From Niastella sp. (GTDB lineage: Bacteria; Bacteroidota; Bacteroidia; Chitinophagales; Chitinophagaceae), in assembly GCA_021154515.1 (NCBI GenBank), contig JAJKIL010000412.1, positions 1 through 12,900 on the forward strand: a stretch of 12,900 bases of DNA. The letters run 5' to 3'. The position numbers and the translations under genes are program-made. Below are positions 7,200 to 12,900 of this stretch, piece by piece. The notes beneath the pieces were generated by a model. The model worked only from the letters and a program-made list of their open reading frames with translations, ran no database searches and was not told the origin of the DNA. Numbering within the stretch: the first letter of the stretch is position 1; each line of letters opens with the position of its first letter.

Positions 7200-9680
7200 G
7201 TTCCATTTATTGCTTGTCCTGTTCCAGGTAGTAATGCCTATTTTAAACTGAACCGGGTTACTGAACTTATTGGCGGCTGAACCCACCACATATATGCCCA
7301 GTTTAAATTTACTGTTTGCACTAAATGGCCATTTGAAAACCCGCTCGATACCCGCAAAGGTCTCTATATAGCGCAATGACCGTTCCGGCGCTATCAAAAA
7401 GCCGCCCCCTGCCACTTCGCGCAACTGTAATTTCTTCAACAAGGGGATCTTATTGAGGAGGGCGCCGTTAAACTGATGCAGGTAATGCCCCTGGTAAAAC
7501 CGTTTGAACACGGGAAAAGTAGAGTCCAGCGATTGAAACGCTTCCTGTGGGTTCATAAAAAGAAAAGGATCGCCCCGGCGCTGAAATTTATAATCAACCA
7601 GCCGCAGGTCTTTTGTATTGTAGAAACTGCCCGTACGTATGCTGTAGTTCGAGATGCCCACCAGGCCCAATTTTAATTCCTGTTCAATACCAAACTCCAG
7701 GTAATCGAAATTTACCTTGCTATTCATAAGCCCGGGAATGCCTTTGCGCATGGAAACATAAAAGGTGGGCCAGGCAGAACCCAGGATGATCTTTTCCCGC
7801 GGTTCCCTGATATACCGTTGCCGCGGCGTATAGGCCAGCCTGATCTTTCCATAGGTGGCATTGTAAGGTTCAAAATCAACGGGCTTGTTATTGGCAAGCG
7901 CGTCGATATTGCCAAACAAACTATCTACCTGCGCATTGGTTTTGTAATCACTCACCGAGCGGCGGAAGGCAAATTCAAGGTCGGTATACAGGAATAAGCC
8001 ATTCAACAGCTCCACTTCATGGCCAATACCCAATGCATTATCAAGGTACACATTGCTGCGTTTGATCTGGTTGATCCAGGCATCGCCCTGGAAAATTAAC
8101 TGGAATTGCCGTCCTGCACTCACTTTCAGCATGCCGCGGTTAAAGGGATTATATAAATATTTTACCGACAGGCTGCCATTGATATCGTGGTTGCGAATGC
8201 CATAGCTGAGATTGGGGTCTATCCAAATGCCTTTGCGGTTAGGAAATCGTTTACTATAAAATAACATGGCCACAATACGGGTGCCACCAAATTGTAAAGG
8301 CTGGTACAAGCCGGGCAGGGGTGGTAACGACCAATGCCGTTCCTTTTCATGATCATTAAACTCCTGACCGCTCCAGAACCATTTTTTCCAGGTTAGTTTG
8401 TTGATTACCCTGTCTAATGAATCAAGGTATTCTTTGGTATGCACGGCGCGGTAAATGCTGTCTTTATAATGAATAAAGCGAACTTCTTTTTCTGTCAGGG
8501 GTTCTGTTCTGTTGGCCTGCCAGAAGCTGCTGTCTTTTTCATAAGCCTCCTGTGCGGTGGCGCTTACCTCCACGCCAAAATGTTTTTTATCGAACTGTTT
8601 ATGTAATTCAAAATCCTTATAGGTAGCAATGGTAATGCCCGATTTTTTGGCTTTATTGCTTTTTGAATAATAGGTGAACTGTTGGCGGGTGATCATCCAG
8701 GCGGTATCATTAACCAACTCATACTGCTGTTCTACTTCAAAAAAATCATATTCGGGTAAATGATATTTGGGAAATTTCAATTGTGTATGTGTTATTACCC
8801 ATAAACTATCGGCAATGGTTATTTCTCCTTCTACCGTAGCATTGCTTACCTGGCGCGGCTTTACACTGATGACAAATAATTTCCGGGCGCCCTGGTGTTC
8901 GGTTCTTACCAGTCTGAACCGGTACGCCAGCAATCCGCTGTAACTGATGGGCGAGAGAAAAGGCGTTTCTGATAGCGCCCGTGTTTTAATGAGGCTGTTA
9001 TAGAAGTCGAAATCGCCCTGTGTGGTTGACAAATAAAACAATCCATCTGTATTGCCCCGGCGGGTTACGCCCAGCCGTTCTTCTTTACTGTTCTGTGAAG
9101 ACCGATCGAGCTGCAAAACAATTTCGGCCATCGCCATTCTGTCCAGTTCCGGGTGGGGCTTGTCTGCATTGATAACAGGTATGGTATCATTTCTAACGGG
9201 CTTTTTCTTTCCCTTTATTTTTAATGAATCTTCCTGAACGGCTTTGATATATACCATGCAGGAATAAGGCCCGGCGGCCGATTGAATGGAATCTTTACGA
9301 TGGATCACATTACGGATGATCTCTTCTGACCGGTCGCGCGATTTTCCTTTCACCACTACTTCAGAAAGTCCTTTGGAGTCATCCACCTCCATGATAATGT
9401 TTTGTAAATAGTCGGCTTTTTGAATAATGATGGTGAGCACCTGGCTTTTGTATCCGATCATACTAATCACCAGGTCGTACTTGCCGGGGTCAAGCTGCAG
9501 TTCATAAGTACCGTCATCTTTAGTGACCACGCCATGTTTCCATTCCTTTACCTGAACGGAAGCAAAAGCCAACGGTTCCAACCGGGTGTTTGTTATTTTT
9601 CCATGAACTTTATACGATTGCCCTAAAGTGTAGGAAGATGTGAGCGCAATAAGAAAAAGCAATAGTATAGTTCGGTTCAT
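7197..9680 (-). CDS. DUF5686 and carboxypeptidase-regulatory-like domain protein (outer membrane)
   Basis: A protein of 827 residues from the ATG at 9680; an in-frame ATG at 9701 would add seven polar residues before the signal peptide. The signal peptide is MNRTILLLFLIALTSSYTLG, with mature Gln next. A carboxypeptidase-regulatory-like beta-sandwich covers about 22-110 (YKVHGKITNTRLEPLAFASV; DDGTYELQLDPGKYDLVISM). The remainder is DUF5686, starting around SRDRSEEIIRNVIHRKDSI and ending in alternating aromatic strands (LQFGGTRIVAML, FKIGITTW) expected of an outer-membrane beta-barrel. The family is common in Bacteroidota and its function is not established. It lacks a plug domain, so it is not a TonB receptor. 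It heads a probable operon with the K+ channel and DUF218 genes. A hexamer cluster (9703-9769) lies upstream. Confidence 0.9.
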   Translation of the reverse strand: MNRTILLLFLIALTSSYTLGQSYKVHGKITNTRLEPLAFASVQVKEWKHGVVTKDDGTYELQLDPGKYDLVISMIGYKSQVLTIIIQKADYLQNIIMEVDDSKGLSEVVVKGKSRDRSEEIIRNVIHRKDSIQSAAGPYSCMVYIKAVQEDSLKIKGKKKPVRNDTIPVINADKPHPELDRMAMAEIVLQLDRSSQNSKEERLGVTRRGNTDGLFYLSTTQGDFDFYNSLIKTRALSETPFLSPISYSGLLAYRFRLVRTEHQGARKLFVISVKPRQVSNATVEGEITIADSLWVITHTQLKFPKYHLPEYDFFEVEQQYELVNDTAWMITRQQFTYYSKSNKAKKSGITIATYKDFELHKQFDKKHFGVEVSATAQEAYEKDSSFWQANRTEPLTEKEVRFIHYKDSIYRAVHTKEYLDSLDRVINKLTWKKWFWSGQEFNDHEKERHWSLPPLPGLYQPLQFGGTRIVAMLFYSKRFPNRKGIWIDPNLSYGIRNHDINGSLSVKYLYNPFNRGMLKVSAGRQFQLIFQGDAWINQIKRSNVYLDNALGIGHEVELLNGLFLYTDLEFAFRRSVSDYKTNAQVDSLFGNIDALANNKPVDFEPYNATYGKIRLAYTPRQRYIREPREKIILGSAWPTFYVSMRKGIPGLMNSKVNFDYLEFGIEQELKLGLVGISNYSIRTGSFYNTKDLRLVDYKFQRRGDPFLFMNPQEAFQSLDSTFPVFKRFYQGHYLHQFNGALLNKIPLLKKLQLREVAGGGFLIAPERSLRYIETFAGIERVFKWPFSANSKFKLGIYVVGSAANKFSNPVQFKIGITTWNRTSNKWN

Positions 9681-9702
9681 GCAAGAGTTAGGGTTATACA
9701 TT

Positions 9703-9769
9703 TAAAGTACACCGATATTGCATGAGAATAAAGTCAGCTTGTTTACTTTAAACTGACTTTAACACTTTA
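9703..9769. promoter_or_regulatory. Cluster of five TAAAGT/ACTTTA hexamers upstream of the DUF5686 operon
   Basis: TAAAGT occurs at 9703-9708 and 9729-9734, and its complement ACTTTA at 9745-9750, 9756-9761 and 9764-9769. Two wider inverted repeats use these sites: TTTAAAGTA (9701-9709) with TACTTTAAA (9744-9752), and AAAGTCAG (9730-9737) with CTGACTTT (9753-9760). The cluster occupies the region just before the DUF5686 start, where the promoter must lie. No full TAnnTTTG box is visible (TACTTTAA on the minus strand is the nearest). It is probably a multi-site operator; the regulator is unknown. Confidence 0.5.
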
Positions 9770-9777
9770 GAGTTTTA

Positions 9778-9857
9778 GTTCATAGGTTATTAAGTTATTA
9801 GATTTTGTAAGTTTTTTGAACTTAATAACTTATGAACCTACGAACCTAATAACCGGA
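9778..9857. repeat. Octamer-phased repeat hairpin downstream of lysE-type gene
   Basis: The left arm units are GTTCATAG (9778), GTTATTAA (9786) and GTTATTAG (9794). The right arm units are GAACTTAA (9818), TAACTTAT (9826), GAACCTAC (9834), GAACCTAA (9842) and TAACCGGA (9850). Bases 9778-9795 pair with 9820-9837 in 17 of 18 positions around a 24-nt loop. The period is exactly 8 bp, as in the repeats at 5391 and 10668, but the unit sequence differs. It starts 18 bp after the end of the LysE-type gene on the minus strand. It may help end that transcript, though no T-run follows. Confidence 0.75.
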
Positions 9858-9874
9858 ACACATGAGTCAGATAA

Positions 9875-10510
9875 TCACTTTACCTTATCCAAAGCCATCT
9901 TAGCAGCTAATCCCGTAAGTACGCTTGCCATAAACCATTTTTGTACGCGGATCCATTTGGGATTGGCTGAAAACCACCTGGCCATTTTGGCTGCCACCAG
10001 CACAATGATGAAGTTAATGGTAAAGCTGACCATGATCTGCACAATGCCCAACGTTAAACTTTGCATGAACACGGAGCCGTAAGCGGGTTTTATAAATTGA
10101 GGGAAGAAGGATAAATAGAAGACAGCTACTTTGGGATTGAGCACATTGGTCAAAAAGCCCATGCGGAATAGTTTGCCGGGTTTGTCGGGTTTAAGATCGG
10201 TGCGCGGCTCAAATACATTTTTACTGCCTGGTTTTATTGCCTGCCAGGCCAGGTACAACAGGTATATTACCCCGGCGGTTTTTAAAACAGTATACGCATA
10301 GGGTATAGTAAAAAGCACGGCGGTTAAGCTAAACGACACCATCAGAATATGAAACAGGAATCCACAAATAACGCCCGATAAAGAAATAAGTCCGGCCTTG
10401 CGTCCCTGGGTAATGGAACGTGAAATAAGATAGATCATATTCGGGCCCGGACTGATTACCAGTCCGAAAGCAGCCAGCGCAAAAAGCAGGAGGTCGGTAA
10501 CAGGGATCAT
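9875..10510 (-). CDS. LysE/RhtB family amino-acid exporter
   Basis: A 211-residue inner-membrane protein with about six hydrophobic segments (roughly 5-25, 40-60, 62-92, 115-137, 147-172 and 188-206). Family motifs are present: ISPGPNMIYLISRSITQGRKAG at the end of TM1 (PGPN 21-24), the helix KTAGVIYLLYLAWQAIK, FRMGFLTNVLNPKVAVFYLSFFPQF with the NPK motif (125-127), and a C-terminal hydrophobic helix. LysE/RhtB proteins export amino acids or related small molecules by proton antiport. The substrate cannot be told here. No regulator gene is adjacent. Upstream are an exact -7 box and an ordered operator, so the gene probably has its own regulated promoter. The start at 10510 gives the short N-terminus usual for the family. 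Confidence 0.93.
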   Translation of the reverse strand: MIPVTDLLLFALAAFGLVISPGPNMIYLISRSITQGRKAGLISLSGVICGFLFHILMVSFSLTAVLFTIPYAYTVLKTAGVIYLLYLAWQAIKPGSKNVFEPRTDLKPDKPGKLFRMGFLTNVLNPKVAVFYLSFFPQFIKPAYGSVFMQSLTLGIVQIMVSFTINFIIVLVAAKMARWFSANPKWIRVQKWFMASVLTGLAAKMALDKVK

Positions 10511-10527
10511 GTTGTTGTGATTTGCAA

Positions 10528-10535
10528 CAAATGTA
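10528..10535 (-). promoter_or_regulatory. -7 promoter box of the LysE-type gene
   Basis: TACATTTG (10535 to 10528, minus strand) matches the Bacteroidota -7 consensus TAnnTTTG exactly and lies 17 bp before the ATG. No TTG is present at the -33 position, where the operator palindrome sits instead; this suggests activator dependence. A small inverted repeat (TTGTTG 10512-10517, CAACAA 10525-10530) lies between box and start. Confidence 0.6.
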
Positions 10536-10550
10536 TCCTTTTAAGGCAAT

Positions 10551-10592
10551 GTCTATATAGACCAATTGAGTACATTCCGGGTAGACCAATTG
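10551..10592 (-). promoter_or_regulatory. Operator with two direct repeats and a palindrome, upstream of LysE-type gene
   Basis: On the minus strand the 11-mer CAATTGGTCTA occurs twice, at 10592-10582 and 10568-10558, exactly 24 bp apart. The second copy runs into the perfect 12-bp palindrome GTCTATATAGAC (10551-10562), so there are two direct sites and one inverted half-site. The palindrome covers the place of the -33 element relative to the -7 box at 10528-10535. This layout and the TGGTCTA core resemble sites reported for PLP-dependent MocR/GntR regulators such as PdxR. That assignment is inference; no such regulator gene is in the window. Confidence 0.55.
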
Positions 10593-10667
10593 CATCGCAA
10601 CCGTGAAACGGCAAACCGCGTCGCGGCAAAGGAACTGCTGAATGGAAAGGCACTTTCTTATCACCAG

Positions 10668-10707
10668 GTTCACCTGTTAACTTGTTAACTCGTCAACTAG
10701 TCAACCG
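10668..10707. repeat. Octamer-phased tandem repeat overlapping the end of the hydrolase gene
   Basis: Five consecutive 8-bp units: GTTCACCT (10668), GTTAACTT (10676), GTTAACTC (10684), GTCAACTA (10692) and GTCAACCG (10700). It is one arm only, without the opposite arm seen at 5391-5475. The last two units encode the final residues and the stop (10697-10699) of the minus-strand hydrolase gene, so the repeat entered or extended into coding sequence. Confidence 0.75.
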
Positions 10708-11620
10708 GGATCCCGTATTTCTTAGCCTGTGTTCTAATAAATTGATCAGCTTCCGAACTCCCATCCGCACACACCAGGTCCATTTTCTTCCCAAACTTTT
10801 GAACCAGTGCAGGGTTATTGATCAGTTCAAGCGGTCCCTGTTCCGTTTGCACATTAATGGTAGGCAAACAGGAAGAATCGCCAAATGCAGTCACTTCATT
10901 GGCTTTTGTAATAAATGAACCGCCCATACCGCCATGCGAAGTATAGAAGAAACGTTCCTCCGCATGGTCAACACCAATATATTTAAGCGAAGTATTACCA
11001 AAATAAGTGCGTGATCTCACATCAGGGTGACGACGTGCATGTGCCACGAATTTCACATTCTCTACATTCATGCCATCCAAACAACCTTCGCGGTCAACAG
11101 AATCATACAAACCCATAAAATACACCCGCACGAGCGGACTCAACATTCTGGCCAACGCAGTGGTGGCCAAACCACCCCGGCTGTGACCGATCAATACCAC
11201 GCGTACATCATCGGTAGTAAGCGGCTGGTGCGCCAGCATATTCTGGGTTACCTGTACAGGTTTACGATAAGAAACCGAATACCCGCGGCCGGCCATATAT
11301 TCCTGCGTGGTGCGTTCCTGGTTCTGCATGCAACTGTTCACATCAAACATCTCCAGCGGTTTGATGGCCTGACTTTTAATAGCGGGGAAAAGAGAACCGA
11401 TACGTTGATAAATAAAATCCAGCGCTTCCTGCAGAATAGGTTCTGTATCGCTGCCGGTAACTACATTGGATGGACCATTATACCAGCGCCGGTCTATGTC
11501 CATAGCGCCATAATGAACATCGCGGATAAACTTGTAGGTACTGCTGTTGCTTCCATCTTTATACATCCATTCACGGGAGCCCGTGCCGTCGATACCAACT
11601 ACGATATATTTATTATTCAT
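10697..11620 (-). CDS. DUF2235-like (Tle1-like) serine hydrolase, candidate T6SS effector
   Basis: A 307-residue alpha/beta-hydrolase without signal peptide or membrane helix. The blocks of the DUF2235/Tle1 family appear in order: IDGTG near residues 10-14; VVLIGHSRGGLATTALARM with the GxSxG nucleophile elbow (S147); RVYFMGLYDSVDREG with the likely acid D173; VKFVAHARRHPDVRSRTYF; and RFFYTSHGGMGGSF with the likely catalytic H229. Tle1-type proteins are phospholipases secreted by type VI systems. This gene is divergent from tssE/tssF with a 300-bp gap, so an effector role is plausible but inferred. It is shorter than typical Tle1 proteins and lacks an extra membrane-targeting domain. No immunity gene lies downstream: 187 bp of operator and repeat, then a LysE-type gene. 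It could instead be a housekeeping esterase. The final residues are encoded by an octamer repeat. Confidence 0.82.
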   Translation of the reverse strand: MNNKYIVVGIDGTGSREWMYKDGSNSSTYKFIRDVHYGAMDIDRRWYNGPSNVVTGSDTEPILQEALDFIYQRIGSLFPAIKSQAIKPLEMFDVNSCMQNQERTTQEYMAGRGYSVSYRKPVQVTQNMLAHQPLTTDDVRVVLIGHSRGGLATTALARMLSPLVRVYFMGLYDSVDREGCLDGMNVENVKFVAHARRHPDVRSRTYFGNTSLKYIGVDHAEERFFYTSHGGMGGSFITKANEVTAFGDSSCLPTINVQTEQGPLELINNPALVQKFGKKMDLVCADGSSEADQFIRTQAKKYGIPVD

Positions 11621-11920
11621 GAAAAAGGTTTGATTAATGGTAACTGGGTATTCTGTAAAACAGGTGGTGACGTGACCAACAAGGTTATAACGTCAACCCC
11701 TGATTGGCAACAAATTTTACACCAATTTCAGAAATTTATTCTAATTTAAACATCTGAATATTCAACCGGCACGTAAATTGGTTATAAATATTTATGCATT
11801 GAATATTTTTTTGTCCTAATTTCGTTTTGCTGCACTGAGAGCATGATCAAGACATTCCCCTTTTGACACGCTTCCCTGGTTGCGTTGACTCGTATACCCA
11901 ATACATTAACTTTTAAGATC
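11621..11920. other. Divergent control region between hydrolase and T6SS genes
   Basis: 300 bp without a credible gene. It must hold promoters for both directions. On the plus strand a weak -7-like TAATTTCG lies at 11817-11824. AT-rich inverted repeats (for example AAATATT and AATATTT within 11787-11808) and a T-run precede it. An ATG at 11843 opens only seven codons and is not considered a gene. TGACGT (11668-11673) and ACGTCA (11690-11695) form an inverted pair on the hydrolase side. Confidence 0.5.
11680..11710 (-). promoter_or_regulatory. Candidate promoter of the hydrolase gene
   Basis: On the minus strand TTG (11710-11708), a 20-bp spacer, then TAACCTTG (11687-11680), which matches TAnnTTTG in all but one position. 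It lies 60 bp before the ATG and overlaps the inverted pair TGACGT/ACGTCA (11668-11695), which could be an operator. Confidence 0.35.
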
Positions 11921-12355
11921 ATGCGGCTGAAGTATTATACCTTACCATTGGATCCCGACTTGCTGATGCAAAAGAAAGAGCATCCTGGTTGTTCCTTAAA
12001 ACAATCTGTAGGCCATCACCTGCACCTTATTATTACCACAGCTTTTGGTGAAATGCAAAGTGATGTTGACTTTGGCAATTCCATCTGGGACCATGATTTT
12101 GATAATCTTACTGCCCGCACCCGGCAACAGGAATGGATGAAAGAATCCCTGTTACAGGCCATTCGCAAACATGAAAAAAGACTGGATGCCATTAAAGTAG
12201 ATGTATTGGTTAAACAGGAAGAAGTAAACGCACTTTCTACAGAACGACGCGTTAAAAAACGCCTCGATATTAATATTTCCGCCCGACTCACGGCTACAAG
12301 CGAAGACATTACTTTCCGCGACAGCTTTTTTGTGAGCCCGTTATCATATAGTTAA
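11921..12355 (+). CDS. tssE: T6SS baseplate protein TssE (gp25-like)
   Basis: A 144-residue GPW/gp25-family protein, the sheath-initiating wedge component of the type VI secretion baseplate in the cytoplasm. The family signature AFGEMQSDVDFGNSIWDHDFDN lies at about 41-62. The helix ESLLQAIRKHEKRLDAIKVDV and a C-terminal beta strand pair (RLDINISARL) follow, as expected for gp25. Length is normal. The frame opens with a TTG at 11885, but the ATG at 11921 begins the conserved MRLKYYTLPLDPDLL, so I use it. It is the first gene of the T6SS unit seen here; tssF follows after 71 bp. A gp25 gene directly before tssF fits a Bacteroidota (subtype iii) T6SS. A phage-tail-like contractile system is the alternative, made unlikely by TssF. 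Confidence 0.9.
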   Translation: MRLKYYTLPLDPDLLMQKKEHPGCSLKQSVGHHLHLIITTAFGEMQSDVDFGNSIWDHDFDNLTARTRQQEWMKESLLQAIRKHEKRLDAIKVDVLVKQEEVNALSTERRVKKRLDINISARLTATSEDITFRDSFFVSPLSYS

Positions 12356-12389
12356 TTGTTGATACAGGCCCTGATCATTAGCACCCTGG

Positions 12390-12426
12390 TTATACACAAT
12401 AGCCAGTAACATATTTATTATACACA
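12390..12426 (+). repeat. Two TTATACACA nonamers (DnaA-box-like) in the tssE-tssF gap
   Basis: TTATACACA occurs at 12390-12398 and 12418-12426, both in the same direction and 28 bp apart; each copy is followed by AAT. The sequence fits the DnaA-box consensus TTWTNCACA and equals the R2 box of E. coli oriC. The second copy ends at the base before the tssF ATG. No AT-rich unwinding element or further boxes are seen, so this is not an origin. A local duplication is the simpler alternative. Confidence 0.45.
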
Positions 12427-12900
12427 ATGGAAAATCGGGAACAAATAAAGAACCGGATGATGAAAACGGCTGCGCGCCTGTGGGGCTATCCGGAAGATGA
12501 AACCGAATCATCTTTCGACCCGCTGGTGAATGTGCTGTTCTCCGCTACTGCATTGGAACTGGAAAAGATCTCGAATGAGATCCATGCTTCGCGTGCCCGT
12601 TTGCTCGAACGCATGGTGCAGCTGTTGTCACCGGAAGTATTATGTGGTCCGTTGCCGGCGCATGGTATTTTAAGCGCAAGATCAATTGATGAAGTAGCCT
12701 GGCTGAAAGGAAATGATCAATTCTACAGCTCACAAAAAAGAGGCGGTAATTATGAAGATGAATCAGGCGCCACCGGTTACAAAGATTTTTTCTTTACCCC
12801 AACAGGCAGCTTTCAATTAAATACCGCCACCGTTACTTACCTCGCAACCGGTCACCAGTTGTTCCGGTACCGGGAAAAGATCTCAAAAGAAGTGATCACG
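12427..12900 (+). CDS. tssF: T6SS baseplate subunit TssF, N-terminal part (3' truncated by window)
   Basis: An open frame of 158 codons from the ATG at 12427 to the window end. The N-terminus MENREQIKNRMMKTAARLWG leads into SSFDPLVNVLFSATALELEK, then RARLLERMVQLLSPEVL and GPLPAHGI. This is the N-terminal signature of TssF, with the position-specific L..E..ellSPE.....PA.G pattern. TssF with TssE, TssG and TssK builds the baseplate wedges of the type VI secretion machine in the cytoplasm. It follows tssE by 71 bp in the same direction. The rest of the protein and, presumably, tssG and other T6SS genes lie beyond the window. Confidence 0.88.
   Translation, partial: MENREQIKNRMMKTAARLWGYPEDETESSFDPLVNVLFSATALELEKISNEIHASRARLLERMVQLLSPEVLCGPLPAHGILSARSIDEVAWLKGNDQFYSSQKRGGNYEDESGATGYKDFFFTPTGSFQLNTATVTYLATGHQLFRYREKISKEVIT

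Noticed and set aside
10329..10673. Open frame of 114 codons on the minus strand across the lysE-type start and its operator.
   Set aside because: It overlaps the well-supported exporter in another frame and covers the promoter; no family resemblance.
11027..11749. Long open frame of 240 codons on the plus strand opposite the hydrolase gene.
   Set aside because: The minus-strand frame carries clear DUF2235 motifs; the plus-strand translation has no recognisable domain and arises from codon bias on the other strand.
11843..11866. Seven-codon leader frame upstream of tssE.
   Set aside because: Too short, with no attenuator structure or codon pattern to support it.
12390..12426. Replication origin, because of two DnaA boxes.
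   Set aside because: Only two boxes, no AT-rich unwinding region, no dnaA/dnaN/gidA-type genes, and the site lies inside a T6SS operon.

Overview
The window looks like a chromosomal segment from a Bacteroidota member, most likely the Chitinophagaceae (Chitinophaga/Niastella type). The reasons are an ECF sigma/FecR/TonB-receptor cassette whose receptor carries STN plus carboxypeptidase-regulatory-like N-terminal domains, a DUF5686 outer-membrane protein, TAnnTTTG-type -7 boxes, starts with little Shine-Dalgarno signal, and a subtype-iii-like T6SS edge. The genus is inference; I see no rRNA or marker gene that fixes it.

Layout. (1) Bases 1-4498, + strand: 3' end of an ECF sigma factor, a FecR-type anti-sigma factor, and a 1010-residue TonB-dependent receptor overlapping it by 4 bp, closed by a strong intrinsic terminator. 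This is a cell-surface-signalling unit; no SusD partner or catabolic gene follows, so the ligand is unknown. (2) 4540-5367, +: purU, formyltetrahydrofolate deformylase. (3) 5493-9680, - strand: a probable operon transcribed right to left, DUF5686 outer-membrane protein, then a KirBac-type inward-rectifier potassium channel, then a cytoplasmic YdcF/DUF218 protein. It has a cluster of TAAAGT hexamers upstream and a second, internal promoter/operator in front of the channel gene. (4) 9875-10510, -: a LysE/RhtB-type exporter with a clear -7 box and an ordered operator of two direct repeats plus a palindrome. (5) 10697-11620, -: a DUF2235-like (Tle1-like) serine hydrolase, divergent from (6) 11921-12900, +: the start of a type VI secretion locus, tssE (gp25-like) and the 5' end of tssF, which runs off the window.

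Intergenic DNA holds more than terminators. Three places (5391-5475, 9778-9857, 10668-10707) carry degenerate tandem repeats with an exact 8-bp period and an AAC (or GTT) core. Two of them fold into long hairpins, and one supplies the stop codon of the hydrolase gene. The tssE-tssF gap holds two identical TTATACACA (DnaA-box-like) nonamers 28 bp apart, the second touching the tssF start codon.

No tRNA, rRNA, CRISPR array, insertion sequence or broken gene was seen. The best leads for new biology are the T6SS-linked hydrolase without a visible immunity gene, the octamer-phased intergenic repeat family, and the LysE and KirBac operators.
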